From the NCBI GenBank assembly GCA_902469555.1, contig CABRDB010000037.1, positions 1 to 5,267 of the forward strand: a DNA stretch of 5,267 nucleotides. Direction: 5' to 3'. This DNA comes from an uncultured Collinsella sp. Its GTDB lineage: Bacteria > Actinomycetota > Coriobacteriia > Coriobacteriales > Coriobacteriaceae. This document shows positions 1 through 5,267 of this stretch, piece by piece. The notes under the pieces are model-generated. The model ran no database searches, was not told where the DNA came from, and saw only the letters and a program-made list of their open reading frames with translations. The translations under genes and the position numbers were made by a program. Numbering within the stretch: position 1 is the stretch's first letter; every line of letters begins with the position of its first letter.

Positions 1-146
1 ACGCCGACCTAAGTGAGGCCGAGTGCACCGAGATCGAGCGCCAGGTGGCGCCCATCGAAGACCAAAAACTGCGCGAGGCCCTCGAGAATGCCATGAGAGC
101 CAGTGCCGAGTGGGCCAAGGGCGTGCAAAGCAAAAAAGAGCCTTAA
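1..146 (+). CDS. dciA: C-terminal end of probable DciA (DUF721) replication protein, 5' end outside window
   Basis: The reading frame is open from the window edge (first full codon at 3) to a TAA at 144-146, giving the last 47 residues. It contains LSEAECTEIERQV, then IEDQKLREALENAM, and ends in a lysine-rich tail. The pattern 'LS-E-E...I...V..I.D..LR.AL' resembles the C-terminal end of DUF721/DciA proteins, and this gene normally lies directly upstream of gyrB in actinobacteria, after dnaA, dnaN and recF. DciA proteins are needed for loading or working of the replicative helicase DnaB. The KH-like core that would make the identification firm is outside the window, so the call rests on a short tail plus gene order. 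An intrinsic terminator follows 26 nt after the stop. No start can be assigned. Alternatively it is another small protein in the dnaN-recF cluster. Confidence 0.65.
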   Translation, partial: ADLSEAECTEIERQVAPIEDQKLREALENAMRASAEWAKGVQSKKEP

Positions 147-172
147 ATCGCATCTGGTGGCCTTGTAGAGCC

Positions 173-199
173 AAATACCCTCGGTCCCGAGGGTATTTT

Positions 200-202
<3 letters not shown>
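173..202 (+). terminator. Intrinsic terminator after dciA
   Basis: AAATACCCTCGG (173-184) and CCGAGGGTATTT (187-198) are perfect reverse complements. They can form a 10-11 bp stem with a tight loop of about 4 nt around GTCC, and the 3' arm runs into seven consecutive T residues (196-202). This is the standard Rho-independent layout. It lies 26 nt after the dciA stop and 49 nt before the gyrB start, so it should end transcripts from the upstream replication genes and leave gyrBA mainly dependent on its own promoter. On the opposite strand the matching T-run is only three bases, so it is probably one-directional. Confidence 0.9.
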
Positions 203-2282
<2,080 letters not shown>

Positions 2283-2283
2283 C

Positions 2284-2377
2284 TTTCCCAGGCACCCCAT
2301 CTTGCCCTTCAGGATTTCGGGCGCCGCACGCAAGGCGTGCGCCCTCATCCTTCAGGGCAACCTGGGGCACCTGGAAA
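2284..2377 (+). repeat. Long imperfect inverted repeat / extended hairpin in the gyrB-gyrA spacer
   Basis: Starting 1 nt after the gyrB stop, nearly 100 nt can fold on itself with about 35 Watson-Crick pairs. From the base: 2284-2288 with 2373-2377; 2290-2292 with 2370-2372; 2295-2299 with 2363-2367; TTGCCCT 2302-2308 with AGGGCAA 2354-2360; AGGAT 2311-2315 with ATCCT 2347-2351; GGGC 2319-2322 with GCCC 2341-2344; GCACGC 2326-2331 with GCGTGC 2335-2340. The apex is an AAG loop (2332-2334). Interruptions are small: a C bulge at 2289, three 2x2 internal loops, one 3x2 loop and a GCC bulge (2323-2325). No T-run follows, so it is not a standard intrinsic terminator. It could be an RNA processing or stability element, a cis-regulatory RNA between the two cistrons, or a copy of a dispersed palindromic element. 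The pairing is seen directly; the function is unknown. Confidence 0.75.
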
Positions 2378-2385
2378 ACCTAGGA

Positions 2386-2411
2386 GGGTTATCCGGCATT
2401 CCCGGTAATCC
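2386..2411 (+). other. Second spacer hairpin
   Basis: GGGTTA (2386-2391) pairs with TAATCC (2406-2411), including one G-U pair, and CCGG (2393-2396) pairs with CCGG (2402-2405). T2392 is a single bulge and CATTC (2397-2401) the loop, giving about 10 pairs. It lies 9 nt after the long hairpin. It has no T-run. Hairpins of this size occur by chance in GC-rich DNA, so its significance comes only from sitting in a row with its two neighbours. Confidence 0.4.
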
Positions 2412-2416
2412 GTCTC

Positions 2417-2441
2417 CGTGGTAGGGAACTAATGGACCACG
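2417..2441 (+). other. Third spacer hairpin, just upstream of the gyrA ribosome binding site
   Basis: CGTGGT (2417-2422) is the exact reverse complement of ACCACG (2436-2441), with a 13-nt loop. It ends 10 nt before the gyrA Shine-Dalgarno. A competing pairing is possible: TCTCC (2413-2417) could pair with GGAGG of the Shine-Dalgarno (2452-2456) with one G-U pair. The competing pairing would hide the ribosome binding site. Both are short and could be chance. Confidence 0.3.
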
Positions 2442-2450
2442 CAAACCATG

Positions 2451-2456
2451 AGGAGG
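2451..2456 (+). promoter_or_regulatory. gyrA Shine-Dalgarno, decides the GTG start
   Basis: AGGAGG followed by T is a strong Shine-Dalgarno, 4 nt before GTG at 2461. In-frame ATG codons further in (2491, 2515, 2722) have no comparable upstream motif, so the long acidic N-terminus of GyrA is very probably translated. Confidence 0.9.
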
Positions 2457-2460
2457 TAAC

Positions 2461-5202
2461 GTGGCAGACGATATCAACAATAACGAGGGCATGGGCGAGG
2501 CCGGCGATGCCGGTATGCCCGACGATCTGAAGCGCCTGCTTGCCCGTGCTGAGCAGGGCGAGGACGGCGATCCGGACGCCTATAACCCCGATGCCGATGA
2601 TGAGGAGGAAGAGGACGACGACGCCGAGCTCGAGGAGAGCTTTGGCGAAGTCGACCGTGGCGCCTCGGCCGGCGAGGATATCAACGGCGGCCAGCTCCAG
2701 ATTTCGGAGTTCGGTCGCGAGATGAAGCAGTCATTTATCGAGTATTCGATGTCGGTCATCACGGCGCGCGCCCTGCCGGACGTGCGCGACGGCCTAAAGC
2801 CGGTGCACCGCCGCATCCTGTACGCGATGAACGAGAGCGGCATCTACCCCAACCGCCCACACAAGAAGTCGGCCTGGACGGTCGGCGAAGTTATCGGTAA
2901 GTACCACCCTCATGGCGATTTCGCGGTCTATGAGGCCATGGTCCGCCTGGCGCAGTGGTTCTCCATGCGCACGCCGCTCATCGACGGCCACGGCAACTTC
3001 GGCAACATCGACGGCGACGGCGCGGCGGCCATGCGTTACACCGAGAGCCGCCTGGCAAAGCCCGCCATGGAGCTGCTGCGCGACCTGCAGAAGGATACCG
3101 TCGACTGGCAGCCCAACTACGACGAATCGCTCGCCGAGCCCGTGGCGCTGCCTGCGCGCTTCCCCAACCTGCTGGTCAACGGCAGCCAGGGCATCGCCGT
3201 CGGCATGGCCACCAACATCGCCCCGCATAACCTCACCGAGGCGATCGAGGCCACCTGCTACCTGATCGACAACCCCGACGCCACCGTCGACGAGCTCATG
3301 CAGATCATGCCCGGTCCGGACTTCCCCACCGGCGCCATCATCATGGGCAGCGCCGGCATTAAGCAGAGCTACGAGACCGGCCGCGGCTCCATTACCGTGC
3401 GCGCCAAGGCACATGTGGAGTCCACCAAGACCGGTCGCAGCCGCCTGGTCTTTACCGAGATTCCCTACATGGTCAACAAGGGCACCCTGCAGGAGAAGAT
3501 CGCCCAGCTCGTCAACGACAAGCGCATCGAGGGCATCTCGGACATGCGCGATGAGTCCAACCAGAAGGGCATCCGCCTGGTCATCGAGCTCAAGAAGGGC
3601 GTCATTCCGCAGGTCGTGCTCAACAACCTGTATAAGTACACCTCGTTGCAGACGACCTTCGGCGCCAACAACCTGGCGCTTGTCAACGGCGTTCCCAAAT
3701 GCCTGAGCCTGCGCGAGATGCTGCAGCACTATATCGACCACCAGGTCGACGTCGTCACCCGCCGCACTCGCTTCGACCTTAAGAAGGCCCAGGCCCGCGC
3801 GCATATCCTCGAGGGCTACTTGATGGCTCTCGACCATATCGACGAGGTCATTAGCATCATCCGCTCCTCGCAGACCGATTCTGAGGCCAGCAGCCGCCTG
3901 ATCGAGCGCTTTGGCTTTACGCCCGAGCAGACCACGGCCATCCTCGAGATGAAGTTGCGCCGCCTGACCGGCCTGGAGCGCGACAAGATTCAGGAAGAGC
4001 TGGACGGCCTGCGCCGCGCCATCGCCTACTACGAGGACCTGCTGGCGCACGAGGAGAAGATCCTGGGCGTCATTAAGGAAGAGATGCGCGAGATCTCCAA
4101 GAAGTTTGGCGATAAGCGCCGCACCGAGATCAGCCAGGTCGAGAAGGACCTGGACGTCGAGGACCTCATTGCCGACGAGGACATGGTCGTGACCATCACC
4201 CACACCGGCTATGTCAAGCGCATCCCGGTGGCCGCCTACCGCGCCCAGAAACGCGGCGGCAAGGGCGTGTCGGGCGTCAACCTCAAAGAGGACGATGTCA
4301 TCGACGAGATGTTCATCGCGTCCACGCACGAGTACGTGCTGTTCTTCTCGAGCAAGGGCAAGGTCTATCGCCTGAAGGTGCACGAGCTGCCGGTGGGTAC
4401 GCGCCAGGCGCGCGGTACTGCGATCGTCAACCTGCTGCCCTTCGAGGAGGGCGAGAAGATCGCGAGCGTCATCAGCTGCCGCGAGTTCCCTGCCGACGAG
4501 TATCTGATGTTTGCCACCAAGAGCGGCATGGTCAAGAAGACCGTGATGAGCGCATATGACCGCAGCCGTCGCGACGGCCTGATCGCTATCAACCTGCGTG
4601 ACGACGACGCGCTGCTGAACGTGCGCCGCGTGCGCGAGGGCGACAAGATTATCCTGGCCACCACCGCGGGCAAGGCGATCATGTTCTCCGAGGAGCAGGT
4701 GCGCGCCACCGGCCGCGATACCAGCGGCGTTCGCGGTATCGGTATGAAGGACGGCGTGAGCGTTCTGGGCATGGAAGTCACTAACGGCAACGGCGATCTG
4801 TTCGTCATCACCGAGCGCGGCTACGGCAAGCGCACGCCGGTCGCGGACTACCCGGAGCAGAATCGCGGCGGCCAGGGCGTCTACACTATCCAAATGACCG
4901 AGCGTAAGGGTAACCTCGCGGCCATGAAGACGGTGGGCCCGCAGCACGAGCTGTTCATCGTGACGGAGGGCGCGACGGTCATTCGCGTCAAGACCGACGA
5001 GATCAGCCAGACCGGCCGCGCCACCCAGGGCGTCAAGATGATGACCGTCGACGACAACGACCGCATCTGCGCCGTAGCCCGCATGACGGCCGCCAAGGAG
5101 AAGCCCGAAGGCGAAGGCGCCGAGGCCGCAACCGACGCCGAAGAGGCCCCAGTCGACCTAGGCGACGGCAACGACATGCCAGAGGATCTCCTAGACGAGT
5201 AA
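2461..5202 (+). CDS. gyrA: DNA gyrase subunit A
   Basis: This is the DNA breaking, rejoining and wrapping subunit of gyrase, 913 residues from the GTG at 2461. Residues 1 to about 85 form an acidic extension that E. coli GyrA lacks. The winged-helix and tower core follows: [16 protein letters not shown] begins at 103, GKYHPHGD lies at 146-153, and the catalytic AMRYTE has Tyr193 (E. coli Tyr122) after Arg192; Ile245 matches the DNA-bending Ile174. The coiled-coil arms and C-gate run to about residue 563. The C-terminal pinwheel (about 570-876) has the GyrA box QKRGGKG at 596-602 and five further degenerate blade motifs, near 645, 703, 751, 800 and 852. The box marks it as gyrase, not topoisomerase IV. 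A 37-residue acidic tail ends the protein. Phe154 occupies the E. coli Ser83 position and Glu158 the Asp87 position. gyrA lies 178 nt after gyrB, probably co-transcribed; I found no convincing promoter in the spacer. Confidence 0.98.
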   Translation: MADDINNNEGMGEAGDAGMPDDLKRLLARAEQGEDGDPDAYNPDADDEEEEDDDAELEESFGEVDRGASAGEDINGGQLQISEFGREMKQSFIEYSMSVITARALPDVRDGLKPVHRRILYAMNESGIYPNRPHKKSAWTVGEVIGKYHPHGDFAVYEAMVRLAQWFSMRTPLIDGHGNFGNIDGDGAAAMRYTESRLAKPAMELLRDLQKDTVDWQPNYDESLAEPVALPARFPNLLVNGSQGIAVGMATNIAPHNLTEAIEATCYLIDNPDATVDELMQIMPGPDFPTGAIIMGSAGIKQSYETGRGSITVRAKAHVESTKTGRSRLVFTEIPYMVNKGTLQEKIAQLVNDKRIEGISDMRDESNQKGIRLVIELKKGVIPQVVLNNLYKYTSLQTTFGANNLALVNGVPKCLSLREMLQHYIDHQVDVVTRRTRFDLKKAQARAHILEGYLMALDHIDEVISIIRSSQTDSEASSRLIERFGFTPEQTTAILEMKLRRLTGLERDKIQEELDGLRRAIAYYEDLLAHEEKILGVIKEEMREISKKFGDKRRTEISQVEKDLDVEDLIADEDMVVTITHTGYVKRIPVAAYRAQKRGGKGVSGVNLKEDDVIDEMFIASTHEYVLFFSSKGKVYRLKVHELPVGTRQARGTAIVNLLPFEEGEKIASVISCREFPADEYLMFATKSGMVKKTVMSAYDRSRRDGLIAINLRDDDALLNVRRVREGDKIILATTAGKAIMFSEEQVRATGRDTSGVRGIGMKDGVSVLGMEVTNGNGDLFVITERGYGKRTPVADYPEQNRGGQGVYTIQMTERKGNLAAMKTVGPQHELFIVTEGATVIRVKTDEISQTGRATQGVKMMTVDDNDRICAVARMTAAKEKPEGEGAEAATDAEEAPVDLGDGNDMPEDLLDE
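2872..2991 (+). other. Quinolone-resistance-determining region of gyrA, with Phe at the Ser83 position
   Basis: This segment encodes residues 138-177, equivalent to E. coli GyrA 67-106 (constant offset of 71, anchored on Tyr193 = Tyr122 and Ile245 = Ile174). The key stretch reads [10 protein letters not shown]. Codon TTC at 2920-2922 gives Phe154 where E. coli has Ser83, and GAG at 2932-2934 gives Glu158 at the Asp87 position, where acidic residues of either kind are normal. Ser83 and the residue at 87 hold the water-metal bridge that binds fluoroquinolones, and replacing Ser83 with a bulky hydrophobic residue is a well-known resistance change. TTC is one C-to-T step from the serine codon TCC. 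Confidence 0.9.
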
Positions 5203-5244
5203 GAGGCCCTAGCTGGTAAAAATCATCAGACCCCTTACATCGGC

Positions 5245-5267
5245 GGTCGGCGCACTGCGCGCCGACC
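5245..5267 (+). terminator. Candidate gyrA terminator hairpin, cut by the window end
   Basis: GGTCGGCGC (5245-5253) and GCGCCGACC (5259-5267) are perfect reverse complements around an ACTGC loop, forming a 9-bp stem with eight G-C pairs, 42 nt after the gyrA stop. The position suits a terminator. The window ends at the last base of the stem, so the diagnostic U-tract cannot be seen. The 42 nt between the gyrA stop and this hairpin show nothing else I can recognise. Confidence 0.5.

Noticed and set aside
2284..2377. Long spacer hairpin as a standard intrinsic terminator of gyrB
   Set aside because: The 3' arm is followed by AACCTAGGAGG, with no T-run, and gyrA downstream lacks a convincing promoter of its own.
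2448..2459. Three-codon frame ATG-AGG-AGG-TAA overlapping the gyrA Shine-Dalgarno, as a leader peptide
   Set aside because: It arises from the Shine-Dalgarno itself and has no ribosome binding site of its own. Too short to separate from chance.
2598..2612. Shine-Dalgarno-like GATGAGGAGGAAG inside gyrA as an internal start
   Set aside because: It is the codon run for the Asp/Glu stretch. No in-frame start lies at a suitable distance; the next in-frame ATG is at 2722.
2794..4947. 717-codon open frame on the minus strand opposite gyrA
   Set aside because: Same cause: in register with gyrA and closed where a CTA codon occurs (2794-2796). It has no domain character.

Overview
The window holds the DNA gyrase locus of a high-GC bacterium: the 3' end of a probable dciA (DUF721) gene, then complete gyrB and complete gyrA, all on the + strand. 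The order dciA-gyrB-gyrA is the usual actinobacterial arrangement next to dnaA/dnaN/recF. GyrB lacks the long insertion of enterobacterial GyrB. Together with the GC-rich codon use, this suggests an actinobacterium, possibly a Coriobacteriia member such as Collinsella. That placement is inference from sequence character and was not checked against a database.

Layout: 1-146 is the tail of dciA. Positions 173-202 form a textbook intrinsic terminator that separates gyrBA from the replication genes upstream. About 40 nt of likely promoter/leader follows, then gyrB (GTG at 252, stop at 2280-2282). A 178-nt gyrB-gyrA spacer (2283-2460) is full of potential secondary structure: one 94-nt imperfect hairpin starting just after the gyrB stop, and two smaller hairpins. 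gyrA follows (GTG at 2461, stop at 5200-5202). The window ends on a GC-rich 9-bp hairpin that may be the gyrA terminator; the sequence stops before any U-tract could be seen.

GyrB (ATPase and TOPRIM metal site) and GyrA (catalytic tyrosine, C-gate, DNA-wrapping pinwheel with a GyrA box) assemble as A2B2 DNA gyrase, which introduces negative supercoils using ATP. Every catalytic motif I looked for is intact. Three points stand out. GyrA carries phenylalanine at the position of E. coli Ser83, a classic fluoroquinolone-resistance substitution. GyrA also has a roughly 70-residue strongly acidic N-terminal extension. The gyrB-gyrA spacer has a long folded structure that looks like an undescribed cis-acting RNA or palindromic element. 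The rest is an ordinary, well-conserved housekeeping locus.
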